Assembly (NCBI GenBank): GCA_027452065.1
Contig: DAIDHC010000100.1
Location: forward strand, 1 to 38,521
Source of the DNA: Bryobacterales bacterium
Lineage (GTDB): Bacteria > Acidobacteriota > Terriglobia > Bryobacterales > Bryobacteraceae
Length of the DNA stretch: 38,521 nucleotides
Direction: 5' to 3'
Positions 8,580 through 17,367 of this stretch are shown piece by piece. Position 1 is the first letter of the stretch. Each line of letters begins with the position of its first letter. Made by a program: the position numbers and the translations under genes. The notes under the pieces are model-generated. The model was given only the letters and a program-made list of their open reading frames with translations, had not been told where the DNA came from and did no database searches.

Positions 8580-8918
8580 TCAGGCGAATCCCATGATTCG
8601 GGCCACCGCTCCGGTGACCTGGCGGTAGCGGGAGGATTCGCCGGCAAGATGTTTTCGGCCGTCGCGAGTGAGCTTATAGAAGCGGGCGCGCCGGTTATTG
8701 GCCGAAAGGCCCCACTCGCCTTCGATCCATCCATTCAGCTCGAGGCGCTGGAGCGCGGGGTAGAGGGAGCCTTCCTCGACGCGGAGCAGATCGTCGGAGA
8801 GTTGTTGAATCAGTTGCGCGATGGCGTAGCCATGCAAATGGCCGCGGGTGAGAATTTTGAGAACCAGCATGTCGAGCGTGCCGGGCAAGAGGTCGCTTTT
8901 CGTCTTGTCTGTTCCCAT
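8580..8918 (-). CDS. PadR family transcriptional regulator
   Basis: 112 residues containing a full PadR winged helix: LLPGTLDMLVLKILTRG (first helices), GHLHGYAIAQLIQQLS, the wing-recognition block VEEGSLYPALQRLELNGWI, and the beta-wing NNRRARFYKLTRDGRKHL. The recognition block SLYPAL-RLE is diagnostic. PadR proteins usually repress a nearby gene and often themselves; here the target is expected to be the permease immediately downstream, the standard pairing in Acidobacteria. The ATG at 8918 lies only 10 nt after a TATAAT hexamer (8934-8929), implying a very short leader, and the palindrome CAGACAGTCTA overlaps the predicted start site, consistent with autorepression. No ligand-binding extension is present beyond the short C-terminal helix. 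Confidence 0.94.
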   Translation of the reverse strand: MGTDKTKSDLLPGTLDMLVLKILTRGHLHGYAIAQLIQQLSDDLLRVEEGSLYPALQRLELNGWIEGEWGLSANNRRARFYKLTRDGRKHLAGESSRYRQVTGAVARIMGFA

Positions 8919-9000
8919 AGACTGTCTGATTATAAAACCGAGGAACTCTGAACCGGTTACCGAAGAATCTCACTTTTTTTAGCAGACAGTCTGTGGGAAC
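8911..9000. promoter_or_regulatory. padR operator (predicted): padR promoter/operator region with a mirror-image copy
   Basis: On the minus strand TATAAT (8934-8929) precedes CAGACAGTCT and the padR ATG. The 18-base stretch from that palindrome through the first codons (8928-8911) recurs in the opposite orientation at 8983-9000 with 17 of 18 bases identical, the single change turning ATG into GTG. In the right-hand copy CAGACAGTCTG (8983-8993) is a perfect palindrome with one central base, a plausible PadR site; AACCGGTT (8951-8958) lies at the centre between the copies. The two copies could be paired operators allowing looping, or a decayed divergent start. Confidence 0.55.
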
Positions 9001-9020
9001 GGAGACGGAGAGCGTTCGGG

Positions 9021-9290
9021 CGGAGCGCGGAGCCGAGCGTCGCGGCGTGGCGCTGGCGGGGCGGGGAGTGCGCTGCGCAGAGAAAGGGGGCGGCGTGGGC
9101 GGAGCGCGGAGCCGGGCAACGCTGTGCGGCGTTGGCGGGGCGGGGGAGTGTGCGGCGCAGCGTTGGCGGGGCGGGGAGTGCGCTGCGCGGCGAAAGGGAG
9201 CGGCATGGGCGGAGCGCGGGGCGGGCGCTGCGGCGCGGCGTTGGTGGGGCGGGGAGTGCGGGGCGTGGCGGAAGGGGGTGATGGGGGCGG
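9021..9290. repeat. G-rich imperfect tandem repeats, about 79 bp, three copies
   Basis: Part of the 475-bp gap between padR and the polyamine cluster. Units begin with CGGAGCGCGG at 9021, 9100 and 9210. The first is about 79 bp; the second is about 110 bp because a ~31-bp piece containing GTTGGCGGGGCGGG is duplicated inside it; the third is degenerate. Runs of four to five G recur on the plus strand and could form quadruplexes. An open frame runs through it (8993-9736) but its composition is repetitive and it overlaps potC in antisense, so it is not called. The remainder, 9291-9393, shows no terminator or other feature. Confidence 0.6.
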
Positions 9291-9393
9291 TTTCGGGCCG
9301 GTGGGGAGCGCGGATGAGGGGGGCGGGGAAGATATCACGGTGCGATGCCATGGGGCGCTTGGGCGCTCGATTCGGGGCGGGGCGCTGGAGGGG

Positions 9394-10200
9394 TCAGAGC
9401 GAGGATTCGGCGGGGCCGAGGCGGCGGATGCGGTACCAGAGGAGGACGGCGGCGAGGGAGAAGGCGAAGACGACGGTGGAGATGGCGTTGATTTCGGGGG
9501 TGATGCCGCGGCGGAGGCGGGACCAGATTTCGAGCGGGAGGGTATTGTCGCGGCCGACCAGGAAGAAACTGACGGCGATTTCATCCATCGAGAGCGTGAA
9601 GACGAGGAGGGCGGCGGCCAGCAGCGGGAGGGCGAGCGAGGGGACGGTGACGCGCCAGAAGGTGCGCCATTGCGTGGCGCCGAGGTCGAGGGAGGCCTCC
9701 TCGAGGCGGCGGTCCATTTTCTGGAGGCCGGCGTAGATTTCGGTGGCGGCGACGGAGATGAGGGCGGTGCCGTGGCCGAGGCCGACGGTGAAGAGGCTGA
9801 GCTTGAGGCCGGAGGTGGCGAACAGCATCAGCAGAGACAGGCCGGTGATGACGCCGGGCAGGATGAGGGGGAGAAGAACGAGGCGGCGGAAGAGGGCCTT
9901 GCCGGGAAACGAGGCGCGGTCGAAGGCGAGGGCGGCGGGAAGGCCGAGGGCGAGCGAGAGGACGACGGCGGCGGAGGCGACGGCGAGGGAGTTGAGGACG
10001 GCGCTCCAGAGGGCGTCGTCGGAGGCGAGGAGGCGGTACCAATGGAGGGTCCAGTTGGCGGGAGGAAAGCCGCCGACGCTCGAGCCGTTGAACGAGTAAA
10101 CGATGAGGGTGAGGATGGGGGCGTAGAGGAAGAGAAAGACGGCGAAGGCGAACAGCGTTAGCCATCGAGGGGCGCGCGAGGCGGGGAGGGGAGCGGTCAT
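9394..10200 (-). CDS. potC: Polyamine-type ABC transporter permease, PotC-like
   Basis: 268-residue inner-membrane permease, last gene of the cluster. About six hydrophobic helices are visible, starting with LFAFAVFLFLYAPILTLIVYSFN, whose YSFN ending is typical of PotC/PotI. The cytoplasmic coupling loop EEASLDLGATQWRTFWRVTVPSLALP (quoted in parts: EEASLDLGA, WRTFWRVTVP) is the EAA motif that contacts the ATPase. The ATG overlaps the stop of the preceding potB by 4 bp (ATGA), so translation is coupled. It should pair with PotB as a heterodimer carrying polyamine or a related cation from PotD into the cytoplasm. Permeases of this family do not reveal substrate by sequence; the assignment rests on the binding protein and the catabolic neighbours. 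Confidence 0.9.
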   Translation of the reverse strand: MTAPLPASRAPRWLTLFAFAVFLFLYAPILTLIVYSFNGSSVGGFPPANWTLHWYRLLASDDALWSAVLNSLAVASAAVVLSLALGLPAALAFDRASFPGKALFRRLVLLPLILPGVITGLSLLMLFATSGLKLSLFTVGLGHGTALISVAATEIYAGLQKMDRRLEEASLDLGATQWRTFWRVTVPSLALPLLAAALLVFTLSMDEIAVSFFLVGRDNTLPLEIWSRLRRGITPEINAISTVVFAFSLAAVLLWYRIRRLGPAESSL

Positions 10201-11036
10201 GAGAGGCCGTACCTTTTTTCGAGGCGGCCGGCGGCGAAGACGATGGCCAGGACGAGGAGGAGCATGCAGAGGCTGACGGCGGCGCCGAGAGGCCAGTCGT
10301 AAGCGGCGCCGAACAGGCTGACGACGACGTTGGAGATCATAAGTCCGCTGGGGCCGCCGACCAGGAGAGGGGCGAGGAAATCGCCGAGGCTGAGGACAAA
10401 GGCGAAGGTGGCGCCGGCGATGGCGCCGGGGAGAGCGAGAGGGAGGACGACGGTGCGGACGGTGCGCCAGGAGGAGGCGCCGAGGTCGGTTGAGGCCTCG
10501 ATGAGGGAGCGGGGGATGTGTTCGAGCGAGGCGTAGAGAGGGAGGAAGGCGAAGGGGGTGTAGATGTGGGTGAGGGTGAGGACGACGGCGAAGGGGCTGT
10601 AGAGGAGGAACGAGGCGGGGGAGAAGCCGAGGTGCTGGAGCAGGGCGTTCAGGACGCCGCCGCCGCCGAGGATGGTTTTCCAGGCGTAGGCGCGGACGAG
10701 GTAGCTGACCCAGAGGGGGATGATGACGAGTTGATAGAGGACGTCCTTGCGGCGGCCGGCGTGGAAGGAGACGTAGTAGGCGAGAGGGAAGGCGAGCAGG
10801 AGAGAGAGGACGGTGACGATGGCGGCGATGCGCAGTGAGCGCAGCAGGACGGAGACGTACATGGGGTTGTGGAGCAGGGTGGAGTAATTGGCGAGGGTCC
10901 CGTGGTGGACGATGGTTCCGGAGCGGACGGAGAAGAAGCTGTAGGAGAACAGAAGCAGATAGGGGAGGACGAGAAAGAGGATCACCCAGGCGAGCGGGGG
11001 AACGGTGACGAGCGTTTTGTACCAGCGCGAGTACAT
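10197..11036 (-). CDS. potB: Polyamine-type ABC transporter permease, PotB-like
   Basis: 279 residues with six hydrophobic segments, beginning with LAWVILFLVLPYLLLFSYSFF, followed by a periplasmic stretch with LHNPMYVSVLLRSLRIA and the EAA loop (LIEASTDLGASSWRTVRTVVLP) at ~185-207 that docks on PotA. The order PotA-PotB-PotC matches the family rule that the B-type permease precedes the C-type. The ATG at 11036 lies 6 bp after the PotA stop; its own stop overlaps potC. Membrane partner of PotC in the importer. Confidence 0.9.
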   Translation of the reverse strand: MYSRWYKTLVTVPPLAWVILFLVLPYLLLFSYSFFSVRSGTIVHHGTLANYSTLLHNPMYVSVLLRSLRIAAIVTVLSLLLAFPLAYYVSFHAGRRKDVLYQLVIIPLWVSYLVRAYAWKTILGGGGVLNALLQHLGFSPASFLLYSPFAVVLTLTHIYTPFAFLPLYASLEHIPRSLIEASTDLGASSWRTVRTVVLPLALPGAIAGATFAFVLSLGDFLAPLLVGGPSGLMISNVVVSLFGAAYDWPLGAAVSLCMLLLVLAIVFAAGRLEKRYGLS

Positions 11037-11042
11037 GGGGGT

Positions 11043-12092
11043 TTAACCGGCGGGGACGGGGATGCGGACGACATCATCGGGGGTGAACTCGAACGAGTGG
11101 GCGCCGGCGGGCGGGGCGGGATCGGGAACGCGGGCGGTGAGGCGGAGGCCGCCGGGGCATTGGAGGGTGAGGAGGACGGCGGAGCCCTGGAAGAGGCGAT
11201 CGGCGACGGAGGCTTCGAAGCGAACGGCGCCGGGCGGGGCGCCGGCGGAGGAGAAGCGGATGTGCTCAGGGCGGAGGGAGAACAGGGCTTCGCCGTCGGG
11301 TGAGTCGAGCGGCCAGATGAAAGGGCCGGCGGTAGCGGTATGGTTGCGGACGAGGCCGCGGAGGAGATTGGTGCGGCCGATGAATTCAGCGGCGTAGGCG
11401 GTGCGGGGATGGCGGTAGAGGGCGGCGGGAGTGTCGATCTGCTCGAGGGTGCCGGCGTGGAGGAGGGCGATGCGGTCCGAGAGCGCCATGGCTTCCTCCT
11501 GGTCGTGAGTGACGAGGACGAAGGAGATGCCGATTTCGCGCTGGAGAGCCTTCAACTCGCCCTGCATGCGGCGGCGCATGGTGGCGTCGAGGGCGGAGAG
11601 AGGCTCGTCGAGGAGCAGAACGCGGGGGTGGTTGACCAGGGCGCGGGCGAGGGCGACGCGCTGCTGCTGGCCGCCGCTCAACTGCGAGGGCTTGCGGGTA
11701 TCGAGGCCGGTGAGATGCACTTGCTCGAGGGCCTGTTCGACACGGAGGGCGATATCGGCGCGAGGCGCGCGGGAGGCGCGGAGGCCGTAGGCGACATTTT
11801 CAAAGACCGAGAGATGGGGGAAGAGGGCGTAGTGCTGGAAGACGGTGTTGAGGGGACGGCGATTGGGAGGGAGAGTGTCGATGCGCGTGCCGTCCATCCA
11901 GACCTCGCCTTCGCCGGGGCGCTCGAAGCCGGCGGCGATGCGAAGGAGGGTTGTTTTGCCGGAGCCGCTTTCGCCGAGGATGGTCAGGAATTCGCCGCGG
12001 GCGACCGAGAGGGAGACGGAGCGGAGCACGGGCGTGGCGCCGAAGGATTTGGAGACGGCGCGCACCTCGAGCATGGGAGGCGGCGGAGTCAC
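11043..12092 (-). CDS. potA: Polyamine-type ABC transporter ATP-binding protein, PotA-like
   Basis: 349-residue ATPase energising import. Motifs numbered from the GTG start: Walker A GESGSGKTT at 40-48, Q-loop glutamine 86, signature LSGGQQQR at 138-145, Walker B VLLLDEP at 158-164 and the switch histidine in LVTHDQEEA. A C-terminal TOBE-type domain (~250-345, FSLRPEHIRF) is usual in PotA/FbpC/CysA-type ATPases. The GTG at 12092 forms a GTGA overlap with the potD stop; the alternative ATG at 12074 would remove a proline-rich tail (TPPPP) not expected in the family, so the true start may be either. No separate regulatory domain is present. Confidence 0.92.
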   Translation of the reverse strand: MTPPPPMLEVRAVSKSFGATPVLRSVSLSVARGEFLTILGESGSGKTTLLRIAAGFERPGEGEVWMDGTRIDTLPPNRRPLNTVFQHYALFPHLSVFENVAYGLRASRAPRADIALRVEQALEQVHLTGLDTRKPSQLSGGQQQRVALARALVNHPRVLLLDEPLSALDATMRRRMQGELKALQREIGISFVLVTHDQEEAMALSDRIALLHAGTLEQIDTPAALYRHPRTAYAAEFIGRTNLLRGLVRNHTATAGPFIWPLDSPDGEALFSLRPEHIRFSSAGAPPGAVRFEASVADRLFQGSAVLLTLQCPGGLRLTARVPDPAPPAGAHSFEFTPDDVVRIPVPAG

Positions 12093-13144
12093 TGAGCGGC
12101 TTTGACCTCGTTCCAGATTTCGTTGTAGCGGCCGCGGCGGGGGACGTCCTCCCAGAAATAGATGCGGCGCTGATAGCTGTCGAGATCGTCGAGATGGAGG
12201 TTCTTTTTTTCTTCGGCGGTCATGAAGGCGGCGGCGCCGGCGTTGGCGGGGATGTAGCCGGTGACGGCGCTGACCATCTTCTGGGTGCGGGCCTGGACGA
12301 GGTATTCGATGAGGCGGGCGGCGAGATCCTTGTGTTCGCTGGCGGCGGTGATCATGAGGTGGTCGATCCAGCCGGTTGTGTTTTCGCGGGGGATGGTTTC
12401 GCCGATGGGGAAACCGCGTTTGCGGAGCTGGTTGGTCATGAGGGGCCAGCCCATGGCGAGAGAGACTTCGTGGTTTTCAAAAAGATTGGTGAGCTCGCCG
12501 CCGGTGGACCAGATCTTGCGGATATTGGGCTTGAGGGCGAGGAGTTTGGATTTGACCTGATCGAGCTGGGGGTCGGTGAGGTTGTAGAGAGCGTGGGGAT
12601 CGGGCTTGTCGAAGCCGAGGACCTGGGCGGCCATGTAGATGGTCGACAGGTCGTCCCAGACGCTGACCTTGCCTTTCCATTGGGGATCCCAGAGGACGGA
12701 CCAGGAATCGGGAGGCTCGGGGATGACGCTGGTGTCGTAGAGCAGGGGATTGGGGCCCCACTGGAAGGGGACGCCGTAGACTTTGCCCGAGAGCTTGACC
12801 AGGGAACTGGCGGTGAGCTGGGGCATGAGGCTCGAGTAGGAGGGGATGGTTTTGAGGTCGATGGGGGCGGCGAGGCCGCCGCGGACGAGCATGGCGGCGA
12901 CGTCGCTGGAGGGGCTGATGACGTCGTAGCTGGAGGCGCTGCCGCCGCGGAGCTTGGCGACGAGCTCGTCGCTGGAGCCCATGTAGGAGGCGGAGACTTT
13001 GCAGGCGCACTGAGCCTCGAAGCCGGCGATGAAGGAAGGGTCGGCGTAGCCTTCCCAGACGAGGAGGCCGAGCGAGGGGGCGCGATTCCCGCAGGCGGCG
13101 AGCGAGAGAGCGAGGAGTGCGGCGAGCGAGGCACGCCGCATCAT
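12089..13144 (-). CDS. potD: Polyamine-binding lipoprotein of an ABC importer, PotD/PotF-like
   Basis: 351 residues. A lipoprotein signal (MMRRASLAALLALSLAACG) puts the lipid-anchored cysteine at ~20, so the protein would be tethered on the periplasmic side of the membrane. It aligns with PotD/PotF through LLVWEGYADPSFIAGFE, YDVISPSSDVAAML, KVYGVPFQWGPNPLLYD, LKPNIRKIWSTGGELTNLF, VSLAMGWP and GWIDHLMI. The WxD triad in the last block corresponds to the tryptophan and aspartate that hold the amine in PotD and PotF; other ligand positions could not be aligned with certainty. The start at 13144 forms an ATGA overlap with the gabT stop; the second ATG at 13141 is possible. The same frame stays open far upstream to 13915, but that part is antisense-like arginine-rich sequence overlapping gabT. 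Ligand (putrescine, spermidine or another amine) not determinable. Confidence 0.9.
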   Translation of the reverse strand: MMRRASLAALLALSLAACGNRAPSLGLLVWEGYADPSFIAGFEAQCACKVSASYMGSSDELVAKLRGGSASSYDVISPSSDVAAMLVRGGLAAPIDLKTIPSYSSLMPQLTASSLVKLSGKVYGVPFQWGPNPLLYDTSVIPEPPDSWSVLWDPQWKGKVSVWDDLSTIYMAAQVLGFDKPDPHALYNLTDPQLDQVKSKLLALKPNIRKIWSTGGELTNLFENHEVSLAMGWPLMTNQLRKRGFPIGETIPRENTTGWIDHLMITAASEHKDLAARLIEYLVQARTQKMVSAVTGYIPANAGAAAFMTAEEKKNLHLDDLDSYQRRIYFWEDVPRRGRYNEIWNEVKAAQ

Positions 13145-14498
13145 ACAGCCCCCGCGTGCTCCCGTTGGCGGTGTGCGGCGTGGACGAGGCCGGCCTCGAC
13201 GACGTCGAGGGCTTCGTCCATTTGAGCGTCGGAGATGACAAGAGGCATGAGGAGGCGGACGACGTTGCCGTAGGTGCCGGCGGTGACCAGGATGACGCCG
13301 TTCTCGTAGCAATAGCGGGTGAGGATGCGGACCTCTTCGGACGCGGGCGGACGCGAGGGGCCGGCGTGGACAAGCTCGATGGCCTGCATGGCGCCGAGGC
13401 CGCGGACGTCGCCGACGAGGGGGAAATCGTTTTTCCAGCGCAGGGCGCGGTGGCGGAAGCGCTCGCCGAGTTCGACGGCGCGGCGGCAGAGGTTGTGCGA
13501 CTCGATGGTCTCGATGGCGGCGAGGGCGGCCTCGCAGGCGAGGGAATTGCCGCCGAAGGTGCCGCCGAGGGAGCCGGGGCCGGTGTGATCCATGATGGCG
13601 GCGCGGCCGGTGACGGCGGCGAGAGGGAGGCCGCCGCCGAGGCTTTTGGCGGTGACGACGAGATCGGCGCGGACGCCGGAGTGATCGCAGGCGAACATGC
13701 GGCCGGTGCGGGCGAAGCCGGTCTGGACTTCGTCGGCGATGAAGACGATGCCGTGGCGGGAGCAGATTTCGCGGATTGTTTCGAGCCAGCCGGGCGGGGG
13801 GGCGACGAAGCCGCCTTCGCCGAGAACGGGCTCGGCGATGATGGCGGCGACGGATTCGGCGGCGACGACGCGTTTGAAGGTGTCCTCGAGATGGTGGGCG
13901 CAGTGGAGGGCGCACTCGGGGTAGCTGAGCGAGTAAGAACAGCGGTAGCAGTAGGCGTAGGGGACGCGGTAGACGTCGCCGGGGAAGGGCTCGAAGCCGG
14001 ATTTATAGGGATGGGTTTTGCTGGTGAGGGCGAGGGTCATCATGGTGCGGCCGTGGAAGGCGTCCTCGAAACAGAGGACGGCGGGGCGGCGGGTGTAGGC
14101 GCGGGCGATCTTGATGGCGTTCTCGACGGCTTCGGCGCCGCTGTTGAGGAGCAGCGTTTTGTTCGGGCCTTCGCAGGGGGCGATGGAGTTGAGCTTTTCG
14201 GCGAGGCGGACGTAGCTTTCATAGGGCGTGACCATGAAGCAGGTGTGGAGGAAGCGCCCGGCCTGCTGCTGGACGGCGGAGACGACGGCGGGGTCGCAGT
14301 GGCCGACGTTGAGGCAGCCGATGCCGCCGGCGAGATCGAGAAAGCGATTGCCGTCGACGTCCTCGATGACAGCGCCCTCGGAGCGGGAGACGAAGATGGG
14401 AGTCAACTGGGAGACGCCGCGGGGGACGGAGGCGGCGCGGCGAGCGGCGATTTCGACGGAGCGGGGGCCGGGGACGGGGGTTTTGAGATGGATCGTTT

Positions 14499-14502
<4 letters not shown>
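13141..14502 (-). CDS. gabT: 4-aminobutyrate aminotransferase (class III, PLP)
   Basis: 453 residues; transfers the amino group of GABA to 2-oxoglutarate, giving succinate semialdehyde. Class III hallmarks: LLLNSGAEAVENAIKIAR (phosphate-binding turn), FEDAFHGRT, AAIIAEPVLGEGG, FIADEVQTGFARTG with Asp257 for the pyridine nitrogen, and Lys286 (VVTAKSLGGGLP) as the Schiff-base lysine. A cysteine-rich insertion at 185-201 (CxxC then CxxxC) is seen in some GabT relatives and may bind metal or form disulfides. It could alternatively act on putrescine or 5-aminovalerate; neighbours support GABA. Starts in a 4-bp overlap with the preceding dehydrogenase and ends overlapping potD, so it is in the same transcript. 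Confidence 0.88.
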
Positions 14503-15959
<1,457 letters not shown>

Positions 15960-15988
15960 AAGTCTCCGGTTGTGCGGTGTCGGGTTCC

Positions 15989-17353
15989 TTATTGGATGAA
16001 GACGGTTTTGATATTGACGAACTCGCGGATGCCGAAGGAAGCGAGCTCGCGGCCGTAGCCGCTGTGCTTGACGCCGCCGAAGGGAAGGCGCGGGTCGGAA
16101 GCGGTCATGGAGTTGACGAAGACCTGGCCGGACTCGATGCCCTGGATGAAGTGATCGGTTTCAGCGGGGTCGCGGGTCCAGACGGAGGAGCCGAGGCCGA
16201 AGGGGGAGTCGTTGGCGATATCGAGGGCCTCGTGGTGATCGCGGACGCGGAAGAGCATGGCGACGGGGCCGAAGAGTTCTTCATAGAAGATGGGGCTGCT
16301 GCGGGGGACGCCGGCGAGAACGGTGGGCGGGTAGTAGTTGCCGGGGCGGGCGATGGGGGAGCCGCCGGTGAGGATGCGGGCGCCGGAGTCGACGGCGCGG
16401 CCGACCTGGTCGTGAAGCTCGCGGAGGATGGCTTCGGTGGCGAGGGGGCCGACCTGGGTAGAGTCGTCCATGGGATCGCCGACCTTGAGGGCCTTCATGC
16501 CTTCGGTGAAGCGGGCTTCGAATTGATCGTAGACGGAGTCGTGGATGAGGAAGCGCTTGGCGGCGATGCAGGACTGGCCGTTGTTGATGGTGCGGGCTTT
16601 GACGGCGGTGGAGATGGCGGCGTCGAGGTCGGCGGAGGGCATGACGATGAAGGGGTCGCTGCCGCCGAGCTCGAGGACGGTTTTCTTGATGCGGCGGCCG
16701 GCGTGGGAGGCGACGGAAGCGCCGGCGGGCTCGCTGCCGGTGAGGGTGGCGGCGCGGACGCGGTCGTCATTGAGGATGGACTCGACTTGGCCGGACTCGA
16801 TGAGAAGAGTCTGGAAGGCGCCTTTGGGAGCACCGGCGCGGTGGAGGATGTCTTCGATGGCGAGGGCGCACTGAGGGACGTTGGAGGCGTGTTTGAGAAG
16901 GCCGACGTTGCCGGCCATGAGCGTGGGGGCGGCGAAGCGGAAGACCTGCCAGAAGGGGAAATTCCAGGGCATGACGGCGAGGACGGGGCCGAGGGGTTGA
17001 TATTCGACATAGCTGCGGGAGGCGCCGGTCGGGATCTCTTCGATGGCGAGATGGCGCTCGCCGGTTTCGGCGTAGTAGCGGCAGCCGAGGGCGCACTTTT
17101 CAGCTTCGGCGACGGCGGAGCCGATGGTCTTGCCCATTTCGGTGGTCATGATCTCGCCGAAAATGCGCTTCTCGCTGTCGAGGATGGCGGCGGCGTTGAG
17201 CAGGACCTGGCGGCGGAGGGAGAAGGGTGTTTTTTTCCACTCGTGAAAGGTGGTCCAGGCGAGTTCGAGCTTTTCTTCGGCGGCGTGATCGGCGAGGGGC
17301 TCGAAGGTTCTCAGTACATGCCCGGTGGAGGGGTTGATGGATGCGATAGCCAT
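15989..17353 (-). CDS. gabD: NAD(P)-dependent succinate-semialdehyde dehydrogenase
   Basis: 454 residues, the short form of the ALDH family. It shows EMGKTIGSAVAEAEKCA (the helix typical of succinate-semialdehyde dehydrogenases), PWNFPFWQVFR with catalytic Asn131, Glu228 in VLELGGSDPFIV, Cys262 in NNGQSCIAAKR, and PFGGVKHSGYGRELA near the C-terminus. LGGSDPFIV together with NNGQSCIA is the GabD1/Sad subgroup. Predicted reaction: succinate semialdehyde to succinate, feeding the TCA cycle and completing GABA breakdown. An AAGGA lies just before the ATG at 17353. The gap to the permease gene upstream is only 14 bp. Confidence 0.88.
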   Translation of the reverse strand: MAIASINPSTGHVLRTFEPLADHAAEEKLELAWTTFHEWKKTPFSLRRQVLLNAAAILDSEKRIFGEIMTTEMGKTIGSAVAEAEKCALGCRYYAETGERHLAIEEIPTGASRSYVEYQPLGPVLAVMPWNFPFWQVFRFAAPTLMAGNVGLLKHASNVPQCALAIEDILHRAGAPKGAFQTLLIESGQVESILNDDRVRAATLTGSEPAGASVASHAGRRIKKTVLELGGSDPFIVMPSADLDAAISTAVKARTINNGQSCIAAKRFLIHDSVYDQFEARFTEGMKALKVGDPMDDSTQVGPLATEAILRELHDQVGRAVDSGARILTGGSPIARPGNYYPPTVLAGVPRSSPIFYEELFGPVAMLFRVRDHHEALDIANDSPFGLGSSVWTRDPAETDHFIQGIESGQVFVNSMTASDPRLPFGGVKHSGYGRELASFGIREFVNIKTVFIQ

Positions 17354-17367
17354 ATGTCCTTATTGTT

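Noticed and set aside
8993..9736. Open frame starting MGTETES, resembling the start of PadR (MGTDKTK)
   Set aside because: The similarity comes from the inverted duplicate of the padR start; the frame then runs through G-rich repeats and antisense to potC, with no winged helix. Kept as a repeat finding only.
13145..13915. N-terminal extension of the PotD frame
   Set aside because: Arginine-rich sequence lying inside gabT in another frame; a lipoprotein signal and an ATGA overlap place the true start at 13144.
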